Shown here in pieces: positions 51,801 to 61,361 of a stretch of DNA of 64,000 bases. The DNA is taken from the NCBI GenBank assembly GCA_019055375.1, contig JAHQIW010005325.1, positions 62,001 through 126,000 of the forward strand. The letters are read 5' to 3'. The notes below the pieces were generated by a model, which worked only from the letters and a program-made list of their open reading frames with translations, was not told the DNA's origin and ran no database searches. A program made the translations under genes and the position numbers. Each line of letters starts with the position of its first letter. The stretch's first letter is position 1. The stretch is from Parelaphostrongylus tenuis. Taxonomy: Eukaryota > Nematoda > Chromadorea > Rhabditida > Metastrongylidae.

Positions 51801-54800
51801 TATCAAGCATCACTGGAATTGATTGAGTGCAAATGGCCTTCATGATGATTCGCGGTGGCCAACCGATGTATGAAGTCAGTGCTGTTGTCCTCCCAGACAA
51901 GTCTGGTACCACACTGACCCCAAAGGAACGGAAGGCTATTAGTGGGCCTTGAACGAAGGATCGAGCCGTCGACCACTGATGGATCGACTACGTGTGCGTC
52001 GCGAGCACCTGTAACTATTGTGCCACACGTGTTCTAGAAAGAAAGGAATGCATTCCTTAGCAGTAATCGATCTTCAAAGATAAAGATAGATAGATTCAAA
52101 TATCAATTTTTCCAATACCTTTGGGAAAATCTATCAAGCAGTTTTGCTGCCCATTTCTTGCATTTCCACCAAACTGTGCGCGAACGTTCCTCTTCGTCTT
52201 CAATGGTATCGAGCTAAACGACATATACATATGACCTTAGATAAGGAGAAGAGGACTTACCAGATATGCACGTACAATTTATGACATAATATGTCTTGCT
52301 GACGATGAAGCTTACTTACCTCTTCTGGGCAATTTCGATTAAGAACATCAATGGCAAACTTAATCCAGTTATCGATTCTATCTATCGGAAGTAGTCCAAA
52401 ATTTATCGAGAACTAAAAAACGATACGTGTGTTCAATAGGAATCGAAATCAGTCGCCTCCCATCTAAGAAAGTGTAAGAACCTGAGTGATGACAAAGATT
52501 ATTTTCAGTCCTTGAATCTGTATTGATACTGCTTCGGCGGACTGTACGTTAACCAGCTGACGGCAATGATCACAAATGATAGGCTCGATTTTCGAAAACG
52601 GAACAGCTACGACATCTTTATCCCTTCCCCTCTTGAACCTAAAATTGGGCTAGCAAATGTATAATGCATGTCTGCTATATCAATACATACAAATCGGTAT
52701 GAAACGATTTGAAATCGTTTGCTTATTGTAGTGCCTGCGCTTATCGAACTTAACAAATACCTCAGCCCAAGAAAGCTTTGAAAATTGGGTACTGCTCTAT
52801 TATGACGGCGATACTTGAGGCCTTCGGTAAAACGTATTTTTTGCTTTTACAAAACGTCTGTAGTTTATCGATAGCTCAAATCAAGTGAATTTCGATGGCA
52901 TGTTTAAGTTCTCAAATAGCTTATTTTTTAAGCCGTACCACTCAAAATAAGATTTTGCTTCTCACTGGAAGATTTTTCAGTGGCCAAATTTTTATTGTAA
53001 CGAACTTTCAATTATTAAACAGAGAAAATCTTCCCAATTATAATGGCATATTTGGCTTTCGGAAAGGAATTCTTCGGGGGTTTCACACGACCACCAATTC
53101 GCTAAAGGCCAAAGTCTCATTGATTTTTGGAGGACATGCCTCTCAGATTCATATGAAGGTAAGTTAGAGAGAAGTTACATATATTAGATTTTCTCATGAT
53201 TTCTTTCGCTTTTCAACACTTTTGTCAATTCAGCATTTACTTATTTAGAAGAACTAATTAATCAACATTATGATCACCATCATGACCAACAATATGTAAT
53301 CGTTTGCTGCGCAAAGATTGAATGCCGTCTTAAGAAAACTGAGAGTGGCGACCAAAGACGCCGGTGAGGTCACATCTGAGCTAACTGCAGTCTTCAGATT
53401 TTTCTCTCGCAGAAGCTACTCAAGGTTCGAAGATGTCAGTCTTACGGAGCAATATACCTATACGGTGGATGTAGTACCGTGGTCCAGCCCAGTTGCTTCA
53501 AGATGTGGCGAATCAACTTGGCAAGTGAGGTCGGGTGTTATTCTGATGAAGTGCGACACTGGATCATTTCGGATCTTCCCTCGCACTGCTACGGCCAACC
53601 TCCGGAGTTATTCCACGGGGTCGTTCGTATTGATTGTCTGCATGTTGTTGAGCAGCTCCCAATAAATATGCCCTGCCAATCCTAGAAAACCGAGAGCAAG
53701 ACCTTCCGAGCATGGAACATGGGTCTTGGTTGTGCTGGCGGGTTTGCTGTTGGGATCCTGGCCTACAATGTTGGTAATTTACCAAGATCCTAGTATCCTA
53801 TCTCCTGACTAAAGCTACTGGAAACATTCTCCAACATGCCACAGCTTCTGGCAATAGCCCGATCCAAAATAGAAAAACCTTGAATAAACGCTTGTGCGGA
53901 AGTAGCAATACAATAATCCAGCATTATATATATATATGTATATATATGTATATATATATACATATATTTAGGAAACGAGCGGCTTGGGGAACGTTTGAGA
54001 GCAACGAAGATGTAGTGAAGAAGACAAAGTACATCCGACTCCGTGCCCACCTTTTCGAGTCGACAATTATCCCTGCCCTGACGTATGCAGCAGAAACCTG
54101 GTCGCTACGTAAGCAGGATGAAAGATCACTTGCCGTTATCGAACGCGCAGTCAAAAGGTCGATGCTAGGAGTATCCCGTATCTCGCAAATGAGGGAAAGA
54201 ATCCGAAATTCCGAAGTACGTCAACGATCGAAAACCAGAGACGCCGTTCTACACGCCAGGATATCGAAAATAAGATGGGCCGGACACGTGATGCGCTTCA
54301 ACGACAACCGATGGACGAGAGCCGTTACCGACTGGATTCCTCGGGACGTCAAGCGCTCTAAAGGAAGACCACTGACCCGTTGGTCCGATTTCTTCACGAA
54401 AGCGATAGAAGAAAGATATGATGCTCAGCGAATCCCTAGAGCGAGGAGGACCCACTGGGCTACTCTTGCAGGCGATAGGAAAAAATGGAAGATTGCTGGT
54501 AGCCGCTCGAGTCACTCGACGATCAACGGGACGACATGTGATACAGGTGATATATATATAAAGCTCTCGGCACTGATCAATCCCGAGGGATTGCGCCATG
54601 CACTGCCTTCGAATTATAACTGCGCCTTGAGGTAACTGGATGCACGTGCGACCTTTACAATGACTCGCGGTGGCCTCACGATGTACCGAGTCAGTGCCGC
54701 TTATCATTCCGGACAAGCCTGAGACCAAGTACCAAATTTACCGACCCCGGAGGAATGGAAGGCTTAGTGAGCCATGAGCGCGAAATCGAACCACTGACCT

Positions 54801-57800
54801 CTTGTGCGACGCAGTGCACCTCTAAACACTGCGCCACATGCGCCTATATACATATGTATATACATACATGCGTTATCAATCACCTCAAATGTGTATACAT
54901 GCATATATATGTGTATGCATACGTGCATATAATGTATGTACGTGTACATGTGTACATGCACATACGCATATATACATGTATACAAACAGACACATGTACG
55001 CACACATGTACATACGTGTATGTCTAGTGTATATGCATGTTTATGTAAAATATTCACATATGAACATACGTATTCACATATGTATATATATATGAGTACA
55101 TATATATATACATACACATATACAGATGTATATGTACATAATACATACATGTACATATATATGTGTACATACATTTAAGAGCTATGGAGGCAAATCTCTC
55201 TTTTGAATCAGTTGAATTTGCAAGTTCTCAGACACTATATGTTCACCAACACCAATATTTACCTTACTCTGTTAATGTAAAACCAAAAAATAAATTACTC
55301 GTAAACTTTGGAGAGACGATATGCTATTTGAAGACCTCCAGTCAACAGTGAAACATTCGAAGTTTCGCGGATTTTCTCCAGAAGCTTGTCAGTGAAATTT
55401 GGCCAATTTTTTGGAAAATCGGCACGTATAATCCTCTGAATAGCAGTGCAAAGTTGAGTTCTGGAAACAGAAAAAATTCTCTTTTTATAAAACCAAATTC
55501 TGAAGAAAAAACCCAGTAATTCCAAGGCGATGCTTTGATGCGTAGCAATCGAAACATCTAGCAATTATTGCTTCAAAATTTTACTGTACCTGCACAAACC
55601 ATCAACAGCACAAACAGCATCAATAATATGTTCTCTTATGATAGCCTTGTCCTGTTCACACAAGCATCTTTCTGGATCGATGTCATCATCATCATCCGTA
55701 TCGAATTTCGAATCTTTCGCCTAAAAAGCAGGCGACTTTGTTCACCTACCCAGTGTTGATTCACAATTATGCTGGTAAAGATATACCTCCCAGTAACGGA
55801 CTATGTTATTCTTGAAATATATAGAAGCAGATTGCCGAACGAGATTACTGACAGAGTCATCACATATGATGTTCAATAATTCCGGAGCAAATCCCTGCTG
55901 TTTTGAACACTAAAAATGGTTCAGATTACGTTTAGATCTACTAGACGCCGCAACTGCCCCCAGTTATGAGCTCTAGTCTTTGAAAACACTAAGGCGACAA
56001 AGCAACGTTAATGTCTCCAAGTTCTTGATAAACAGCCTTCAAATTTCTCAAGACCGTCAAATTCTGGAGGTAGAATGAAGCTTTAACTCCATCAGGGTTA
56101 TCGTTTATATTTCCCTTTGAAAATGTATAATTGACTGTAGTATGCATGAAAACAAACCTCATTGATGTTCGGTAGATAATGGCTTCTGGTAACACATTTT
56201 TGAATAGCAAATGAAGTTAAATGCACATTAATTGTGATTAGATGCCCCACTATTTTACACCAAATGTTCCGTTAGATACTTCACCCCATTTCGGAAGGCG
56301 CCCATCTTAGGTTTGGAAGGCTTACAAAGAACGGCTGACGGGGGCTCTCCAGTGACAATATGGAAGTTTTCTGATGAATTACATTATTATAGCCGCCGAG
56401 AGAAGTTTGATCGTTATAAGCTTCCAAGATTAAATTTCTAAATTATGGGTGTGGTTTTCTCTTAGTAAGATGGGAGGTTGTGGTAGGCATAAGCGTTGAT
56501 TTTACTGAAATAATCCTTAGAGAAACTTCCTCAAAGACATTCTATTGAAGCCTTAATCAACCAAATTTGTATTGAAGCGCGCCCAGATTCTCGCAAGCCG
56601 TTCGAACGGGACGGACAGACCTGCATCGAGAGGTATGCACGTCGCTTGGAAAGCGTTAACGCTCGAACATGATACTCTTGATGAAAGCACAAGATACAAC
56701 GATAGGCGAGATAATTGCGAGGGATATGGAGAAATAAGCTTGAAGCATTACCACTTCACAGATGAATGTACCTAAACTGATCCAAAAAACATTCTGCCCG
56801 TTCAGGTTATGCATACGGGATATCAAAAATTGCCACAATGAGTAGCGAGAACTGGTTCACAAAGCACACTCTTCAAAAGAATATTCATAATAGAATTCAA
56901 ATGCCATGGGTAATATCAGCCAATAAACACGCAAGATATGAAATAAAGCAAGACAACTTATTAGATCAAATCAGACTGCATCACATCATACCAAACTTTA
57001 CAATGGAAGAAAGATTTTAAGAAAGATGAAACTGGCACAGCGGAACCCGAGTGATAAAACTGCAAAGCTTAATTGAGAAGAAAGGCTACCTAGATCGAAT
57101 ATTTTGAACTTCAGCGAGCACACATTTCAGCCTGCTCATAGTATTTGTTAGTTATTTTACCATTCAATGCCTCAATAGTGACTTCATCAGTTTTTGTATA
57201 GAGGCTAAAGGCACATTCAAAATCTCGCGTTAGTCCACACTCTTCCTCTTGCTACAATAGGGTTACTTTTGCTAACACCTTGTATCATGTGAGCACAACT
57301 CCTGTTCCACCATCACCATTGAGCCAACTAGTTTTTTGTAGCACTTTATGGCCTCCGTATAGCTGAGATGAGCATCACATCCCATTTTTCGCCCAGTTTT
57401 CGAAAGCCTTTGTTATAGATAACATTGCGCTTCGGTTCCCCATCTCTGCAACGGTTTCAAGAGTTTAGAAGCAACTTTTCTAGGTTGTGTTCTCCATAAA
57501 CATTATCTTTTCCCATTGGCCAAATTTTGCTGTCACCAACATCTTTAAACGAGGTCGTGAGATGATTTAGACGCCACTTGTGCCACAGTTACTATTGCTT
57601 CTGCAACTCGACATCGTCTCGCGATATTCAGATTTAGAAGAACAGACTTCTTTTGCCGTATTTGATATTGAACTCGAAATTCTCGCACTCCTGCACAAAT
57701 CAGTTTCTTCAATGCGCAATTCGTCTGTCCGTCGCCCTTTTCTACTAAGAACTCGTCAAGTTCGTGGTAACGTGCTAAATCTACATGAATTTGGCCTAGA

Positions 57801-60760
57801 ATGGAAGTATGCTGGGTAACTCTCGTCAGTTCGGCATTAAGTTCCTGCAACTCCATGGCTAGTTGAAGTCCGGCGGGTATAGATTATCTTCGAGTCCCGA
57901 TCAGTAGTCAATCATCTCTGTGGTATCGTGGGTGATTTTCGAAGAATCACCGAGTGAATCAGATACATGTGAGCTACTTGCAAAGCTACTGGAACGCTTA
58001 CGACGCTCTACGTTGAGAGTATGGAAACCGACCTTTTAAGGCTGATAAGTTCACGATCCTCGCGTTTTTCTTGATGTCATCAATGAAAGGCTTATTTGCG
58101 ATACCAGCAGCATCAAGAGTGATGCATTTGTCAAAGATACAATCATTGTTATATAATTCAACACTACCTGAGAGTGACTCCAACTTAGAATCCATGTGGA
58201 TGAGAAACGACTTCAAATAGAAATTGCGCGTAGCCGGAGAAAATCCACTGCCCTCTTCTGAATCTATTCAGGAACAACTGCCGAATAAGCATCCACTGAT
58301 CGAGTGAATACCGTTGACTGGTTCACAACACTTGTTAACGAACATTTACTGAGCGCTAAGCGTTCCGTATCGAGAGATCAAATTTGGTTGACCAAAGTAG
58401 TCACTGCACAAGTTAGAGCGAAGAACAAAACCATTTCACGTGTACCCCAATTTCCATCACCATAGTTCGTTCCAACTACTGGTGTGTGTTTGTATGTGAA
58501 GATCCGCATACAGCCCTCCAACGATTTGAATATCTACCACCATCATCTGGCCCACGGATGTTAAATGGGATAACATTTGCGTTGTTTTACATGCAACTTC
58601 AGAACGCAGCTCAAATTCCAGTTTTACTCAATGTAAACACCCTCAATAAAGTGTTCTAGATGAAACAGTGGCCCAGATGACGAGTTGATAAATTCGAGTA
58701 AAACACATTCAAACAATATCGATCTTTTTAGAAAAGTCATAGCTGTCATGCTTCTAAGAACCATGTGGGACGTTTCGTCCCACGCCGCGCGACGTCAAAT
58801 TTCACTCAGCTATTGTAAGGCGGAGCGCGCCCAGTGAGAAAGGCGGCGCACCTCGTGGGAAGACAGACGCAGACAGCATAATGGATGCAAGAAGACGAAC
58901 CCAGGTTCTCAGGAAGCATTATCATCATGAAATGATGGAATTTCCACTAGAAAAAGCTTATTTAGTTAATTCCGATTGTGGAGAAAGTTCCTTGCTACGA
59001 AAAGATAATGCTAGTGAATAGACTTTCGTAATGTGTTTAGAGTGAAAGTAACGCCCATTTACCAATTCAATGAAGAGAGAGCATGTGGCGCAGTGGTTTA
59101 GTGCTCTACGTCGCATAGAAAGTCGATTGTGACCTCGCGCTCATGACTCACCAAGTCATCCATCCCTTCGGGATCGGTAAACTGGTACCAAACTTGTTTA
59201 AGGAAATAGTAGCACTGTCTTACATACATCGTTAGATCGCCGCAAATCATTGTGAAAGTCAGATATTGACGCATCCCTCAGAGAGAAGGAAGGAAGGCGC
59301 ACGTACTGATGAGCCTTTCAAAACTACGTACACGTCTCATTGAAGTTATTCGTAAGGGTGAGCACTTGGCGATGTACAGGAAATCATCTTGAGAGCATAG
59401 TAGACTAAAAAAAGCCAGTGGAGCATGCGAAGTGACAAAGATTGGGCAATGAATAATATTCATAGTTGAGATCGACCAAAAAATTCCATCGTATTACCAT
59501 CTGCAGAATTCTATTACCAAACAAGCCTTGTTTTATAATTATTTTCGCACAATCTTGTCATTTTCTTCAAGTACAGCCACTGACCACTCACCAGAATTGG
59601 TTGTACATTATCAAAATGTACTCTCCTCTGCCTTTTATCTCACTCTCAATTTTCTCACAATCTCAGTCAGCTACTGTGACGGCTCGTATTGTGAGAACGA
59701 AGACGCTTGTGGGATCCCAGAAGCAGGCAGCACGATATTCTCGCGCAGATGCCGCCCTCTAAGACTGTCGCACCCGCCTACCTATCGACGATGGTCTTCT
59801 ATGAGTTATACTATTCATCCCATAGTTTTGCATTAATTTGTAGCCTGGTATTCTTAAAAAGAAGCAGATTCACTTCTTGCAAATAACCTTTTGACAACGA
59901 ACTTATGAGCATGCTTCCAATAGTGAATACCACTGTTTGATGGAAGTCTCTTCAGCCTGTAACATTCCCAAACAGCGCCGCATGCAAAGGTTTTTGATGA
60001 AAGCGTGCCTCCACAATATTGTCAATCCTAGATTTTCCAAAAGTTAAATGGCGATAACGACGAGGTTTCACTAATGGAACCTCCCAAACAATAAATAGAA
60101 CGAAGAATCTTGAATAATTTTGACAGTTTAGGAGTAGCGCCAAGCCAAAGTTCGATAAGATCGGCAACGCGTTCACGTTTTATGGCTTCTCTGATGCTAA
60201 TTTCGGCCTTGCAAGGAGAATAAGCATCATGATTCGTGAGCAAGCTCAGGTTATGCCAGGCGGCGCCAACATATGATGAGGTTGTGGTACGGTGACGGGA
60301 AATGCTAAGTGACGGCTTCTAGTTCTTGTGGGTCCGGTCGCTGCGACATTCACGCCTAGTGGATATTGCCGACCACCGCCACAAAGTTCTCTTGTGAATA
60401 CTGCATACCTAAACATATTACATGCGGCGCAGCAGCCGAGTGGCTGTGCTCGTCGCGGTCCAATAAGGAATGCCCTATGGAACGCTACAGTCAGTCTATC
60501 CTCGAGATTGCACGTAGACGTGCTCAACAAGTATTCTACGACGTTCAAGAAGATAAAAAATGAATTGAATGCTAGAAGTACTGGGACGCACAGTGAAAAA
60601 AAAAACCACTGTTAAGACGGAATAATAGAGTAACAAAGTCAGCAGAAACATATTAGCAGTAAAAAAAACTTACTTCGTCAAGAAAACTCTCGGCACTCTT
60701 TTGCCCAGCCGGATCGCTGGTGGCATTTAGCGCATTGATGACTGAATCTCGAATCGTCAT
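33834..60760 (-). CDS. IPO7: Importin-7/8 (karyopherin-beta) homologue, 29 exons
   Basis: RanGTP-dependent nuclear import receptor. Exons (high to low): 60760-60674, 55909-55787, 55720-55590, 55460-55299, 52638-52482, 52412-52320, 52213-52119, 51608-51470, 51408-51328, 51208-51109, 45955-45846, 45791-45706, 44741-44595, 44092-43988, 43926-43766, 43702-43608, 43525-43438, 43310-43176, 41724-41618, 41525-41436, 41346-41257, 41115-40973, 40917-40833, 37017-36927, 36868-36750, 35109-35011, 34247-34163, 34097-34009, 33960-33834. About 1070 codons, against 1038 in human IPO7. Family landmarks: LVRQSASIYFKNNIVRYW, VWWKCKKWAAKLLDRF, NPEEYVRFKF, SKRKDVVQ, RARATWCIRQYAEARF, an acidic stretch (DSEEESDDDE, LSDDEDEIDE), and C-terminal EEAGGYNF...VPESFNFNS. 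Frame is lost by 1-2 bases at 45706/44741, near 44034, inside 43608-43702 and at 34009/33960; otherwise phases agree. Confidence 0.93.
34855..34975 (+). repeat. SINE family B body (copy 2), importin intron
   Basis: Aligns with the body of the 32258 copy (AATTTTGCATATACTCAACA ... CATACCACTGCTAAAAAGTG). The tRNA-like head is lost. It ends about 35 bases from the donor of the exon at 35011-35109. Confidence 0.6.
35120..36590. other. Importin intron, nothing else recognised
   Basis: Intron between exons 36868-36750 and 35109-35011. Apart from the family B copy at 36592-36742 it shows only chance frames (for example 35999-36229 and 36256-36576 on the plus strand). Confidence 0.4.
36592..36742 (+). 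repeat. tRNA-like SINE (family B, copy 3), importin intron
   Basis: The head TGGTGGTATAGTGGTAGCAT is an A-box-like tRNA start. The body TTTTGCGTATCGCTTAACAT and the end ACTGCTTAAAAACAGT align with the other B copies. It ends within about 10 bases of the donor of the importin exon at 36750-36868. Confidence 0.65.
37339..37640 (+). repeat. SINE family A copy, importin intron
   Basis: tRNA-like head (GAGGCGCACTGCGTCGCACA, weak B box), then the family body CTCACCAAGCCATCCATCCC, GGTAAATTGGTACCAGACTG, GGCCACTGCGAGTCATTG, and the tail GATTGCTCAACGCCGAGAGC. Confidence 0.85.
37660..39520. other. Importin intron, degraded repeats
   Basis: Contains a GCCATCCGATAGCTCAAATC motif at 37990, shared with 40117 and 52868. 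The minus-strand frames seen here (38690-38884, 38926-39264) show no known domain. Confidence 0.4.
39530..39820 (-). repeat. SINE family A copy, importin intron
   Basis: Tail AAAGCTCTCGCGTTGTTCAA and CCCTGAGGGATACACCATGC lie at the left; the tRNA-like head (RC of GCAGAGCACCTCTAACCACT) lies at the right. The body ATCGAGTCAGTGCTGCTTAT is well preserved. Confidence 0.85.
41376..41408. repeat. (GA)n microsatellite in an importin intron
   Basis: About 30 bases of GA repeat with small interruptions, in the short intron between the exons at 41436-41525 and 41257-41346. Confidence 0.95.
42081..42703. mobile_element. Family D DNA element (copy 2), importin intron
   Basis: Terminal inverted repeats: left GTGTTAGTAATCACTCATAA...TCTGGTAGTGCGCTACGCG; the right end read in reverse is CGTTAGTAATTATTCGAAGA...TCTCTGGCTACTGCACTACG. 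The interior shares AAAGCATATGAACGTGTGGA and CAATCGATCGATCGCCGTAT-type text with other copies. About 620 bp, no coding capacity. Confidence 0.8.
44390..44525. repeat. Short dispersed repeat, paired with 47855-47945
   Basis: GCCGTGGCGCTTTTTGGTTG, ACTGCCGGAGAGTGATGAGG and ACTACTCGGCCACC recur at 47865-47945 in near-identical order. It lies within an importin intron. Element type unknown. Confidence 0.65.
45055..45330 (+). mobile_element. Mariner N-terminal remnant in an importin intron
   Basis: The plus strand reads AKDAAKEICGAEGERTVSHM, TVAKWHRRH, a stop, SGGLSLEDQLRSRPG, then ELATEPSVDQKTI in another frame. This is the mariner helix-turn-helix region (ICxxFGEGxVSxxTVxRW, SLEDxPRSGRP, ELAxELxVSxxTI). 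It is opposite in strand to the host gene and broken by stops. Confidence 0.8.
46128..46425 (+). repeat. SINE family A copy, importin intron
   Basis: Head GTATGGCACAGTGATTAGAG with B box GATGGTTCGATCC-like text (ATGGTTCGATCCTATG), body CCACCAAGTCCTTCG, tail CCTCAAACGATGCTAAATGA and GAGCTTTATAC. A G11-type homopolymer has formed inside at about 46240. Confidence 0.85.
46875..46965 (-). repeat. tRNA-like SINE head (family C, copy 3), degraded
   Basis: The minus strand resembles the 21391-21466 head: GCCTCAAAAGGTTAGTTGCA, then AATGAAACGCAGGTTCACTC. The B box is mutated (GGTTCACTCC). Confidence 0.45.
47174..47745. mobile_element. Family D DNA element (copy 3), importin intron
   Basis: The left end has CCTTCGAAATCTGAAAGCTC and TGGCTACTGCGCTACGTGCT; the right end reversed has ATTCGGAAGCTTAAATCTCT followed by GGCTACTGC. 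The interior GGAAAGCATATGAACGTGTA matches copies 1 and 2. No coding capacity. Confidence 0.75.
47855..47945. repeat. Second copy of the 44390-44525 repeat
   Basis: GCTGTGGCGTTCCTTGGCTA, ACTGCCGGGAAAGGAT and CTACTACTCGGCCATTC match the first copy in order. Confidence 0.6.
48080..48250 (-). repeat. tRNA-like SINE (family C, copy 2) with tail
   Basis: The minus strand has a head (48246-48175) with TGCCTCGGTTGTGTAGTAGT and box B GCGTTCGATTCCCGCC, then a linker TTTTTGCTGATCACTCGATT, and a tail CTCTTAGGTATCTATGTAGC. The tail matches one arm of the 21592-21742 foldback. This links head and foldback into one family. Confidence 0.65.
48470..50110 (+). mobile_element. 5'-truncated RTE-type retrotransposon (reverse transcriptase), dead
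   Basis: Read across frameshifts: IHKKGDLRDLRNYVQFCLLS, LYKLFTKIIL, RVIEVCRESP, TFIDYGKAFDSVETNAVLSA, the catalytic-type motif LADDIVLF (usually FADD), KIGLRIKRMKTQFM, VYLGRPLNME, then AKHKWAGHLVRRSDNRWMKR. This is the reverse-transcriptase domain through the C terminus of a nematode RTE-like element; the endonuclease domain is absent. Several frameshifts and stops. It lies inside the 5.2-kb importin intron, antisense to the host gene. Confidence 0.9.
50915..51062. repeat. 150-bp repeat near an importin exon donor (copy 1)
   Basis: Matches 60468-60620: GAATGCCACAGTAAAAGCAG, AGTATTCTATGTCGTTTAAG, GAATGCTAGAGGTGCTGGGA and CACAGTGAAAAAAAAA. It ends about 45 bases from the donor of the exon at 51109-51208. 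Confidence 0.75.
51825..52035 (-). repeat. SINE family A copy, importin intron
   Basis: Body ATGTATGAAGTCAGTGCTGT and CCCAGACAAGTCTGGTACCA, head (reversed) GCGAGCACCTGTAACTATTG with a mutated A box. The tail is missing. Confidence 0.75.
53300..53800. other. GC-richer stretch in an importin intron, unrecognised
   Basis: Open frames on both strands (53318-53665 plus, 115 codons; 53564-53785 minus, 73 codons) in a stretch of higher GC than the flanks. I recognise no domain. It precedes the RTE fragment at 53970 and could be the decayed upstream part of that element. Confidence 0.3.
53970..54540 (+). mobile_element. 5'-truncated RTE-type element, C-terminal region intact in frame
   Basis: An open frame gives RLRAHLFESTIIPALTYAAE, TWSLRKQDERSLAVIERAVK, SKIRWAGHVMRFNDNRWTRA, VTDWIPRDVKRSKGRP and LTRWSDFFTKAIEERYD, which is the region after the reverse-transcriptase core in nematode RTE-like proteins. 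It is a different family from the 48.5-kb copy. The frame runs upstream into a TATATG microsatellite (53926-53968), which marks the truncation point. The 3' end carries GTGATACAGGTGATATATAT, a short-repeat tail. Confidence 0.9.
54550..54850 (-). repeat. SINE family A copy abutting the RTE tail
   Basis: Nearly full length: tail AAAGCTCTCGGCACTGATCA, body ATGTACCGAGTCAGTGCCGC, GGACAAGCCTGAGACCAAGT, AATGGAAGGCTTAGTGAGCC, head (reversed) GCAGTGCACCTCTAAACACT then GCGCCACATGCGC. Its 3' end meets the 3' end of the RTE copy at 54540-54560. Confidence 0.88.
54840..55175. repeat. Alternating purine/pyrimidine (TA/TG/CA) tract, about 335 bp
   Basis: Almost every step alternates purine and pyrimidine (CATATGTATATACATACATG and variants). 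It lies in an importin intron about 125 bases past the donor of the exon at 55299-55460. The Tyr/Ile/Met/Cys-rich frames that open on both strands are an effect of the repeat, not proteins. Confidence 0.95.
56230..58740. other. First importin intron, nothing recognised
   Basis: Part of the 4.8-kb intron between the first and second importin exons. Open frames reach 103 codons (57545-57856, minus) with no domain I know. Confidence 0.4.
58750..58885 (-). repeat. MITE family P copy, partial, in first importin intron
   Basis: The reverse complement matches the right half of the 63680-63898 copy: TGTCTGCGTCTGTCTTCCCA, TAGCTGAGTGAAATTTGACG, and the small palindrome TGGGACGAAACGTCCCA. Confidence 0.7.
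59087..59290 (+). repeat. SINE family A copy, first importin intron
   Basis: Head GCATGTGGCGCAGTGGTTTA, box B region degraded (GATTGTGACCTCGCGCTCAT), body ACTCACCAAGTCATCCATCC, GGTAAACTGGTACCAAACTT. The tail is shortened (GACGCATCCCTCAGAG). Confidence 0.82.
60468..60620. repeat. 150-bp repeat near an importin exon donor (copy 2)
   Basis: Second copy of the 50915-51062 repeat, ending about 55 bases from the donor of the first importin exon (60674-60760). Confidence 0.75.
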
Positions 60761-60763
60761 TCT
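60761..60763 (-). promoter_or_regulatory. Probable spliced-leader acceptor at the importin start
   Basis: On the minus strand a T-run followed by CCAG sits one base before the ATG (TTTTTTTTCCAG|A|ATG). In nematodes such an acceptor right before the start usually receives a trans-spliced leader. It could instead be the acceptor of an ordinary intron with an upstream non-coding exon. Confidence 0.6.
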
Positions 60764-61054
60764 GGAAAAAAAACTTTCATTATGCCTTACAAAAAAAAAA
60801 GAAAGATGTGCTCAGATAAGGAAAACTTGGCGTCGTCATCATCATGATTGGCTTAATTTCTAGACATGAACCGAACTTTCTGTAGACTTGTGAGATAACA
60901 TCAGCTCAAATCTGTCAACACATTTCGTCCGTAAAATCGGCACAACAACAGTCTGTGAAAATCAAAGATGTGAGGCAATGATTTGTCAGCTGAACATTGC
61001 CCCTTTTAAATGAGAAAGTTCGCGTACTTTCATCATGAAGGAACAAGAAAAAAG

Positions 61055-61335
61055 ATGATGCTCTCGGTGTTAATCAATCACTGAGAGATTCAGTGTGCAT
61101 TCTTCATAATGGATAGTTTAAGGTCACTGAATGCATATCTGGCCTTCACGAAATTCGCGATGACCAACTAATGCATCAAATCAGCACCGCTATACTCCCA
61201 GCTAGTATGGTATGAATTAGCTGAGCTCCGAGGGATGAAAGGTTGGTGAGCCTTGAGCGCAGGATCGAATCACCGCCCACCGATTGATGACCACGTGTGT
61301 GTAGCAGAGCACCTTTAACCACTGCGCTACAGGCA
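61055..61335 (-). repeat. SINE family A copy upstream of importin
   Basis: Tail GCTCTCGGTGTTAATCAATC, body CATCAAATCAGCACCGCTAT, GAAAGGTTGGTGAGCCTTGA, head (reversed) GCAGAGCACCTTTAACCACT, GCGCTACAGGC. Confidence 0.85.
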
Positions 61336-61361
61336 CTCTTGCACAAATAATAAAGGTTAGA

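Noticed and set aside
54249..54728. 159-codon minus-strand frame
   Set aside because: Runs antisense through the RTE fragment and then along the SINE A copy; no domain.
54764..55178. Long Tyr/Ile/Met/Cys-rich open frames on both strands
   Set aside because: They are translations of the alternating TA/TG/CA tract; all frames stay open because the repeat lacks stops in phase.
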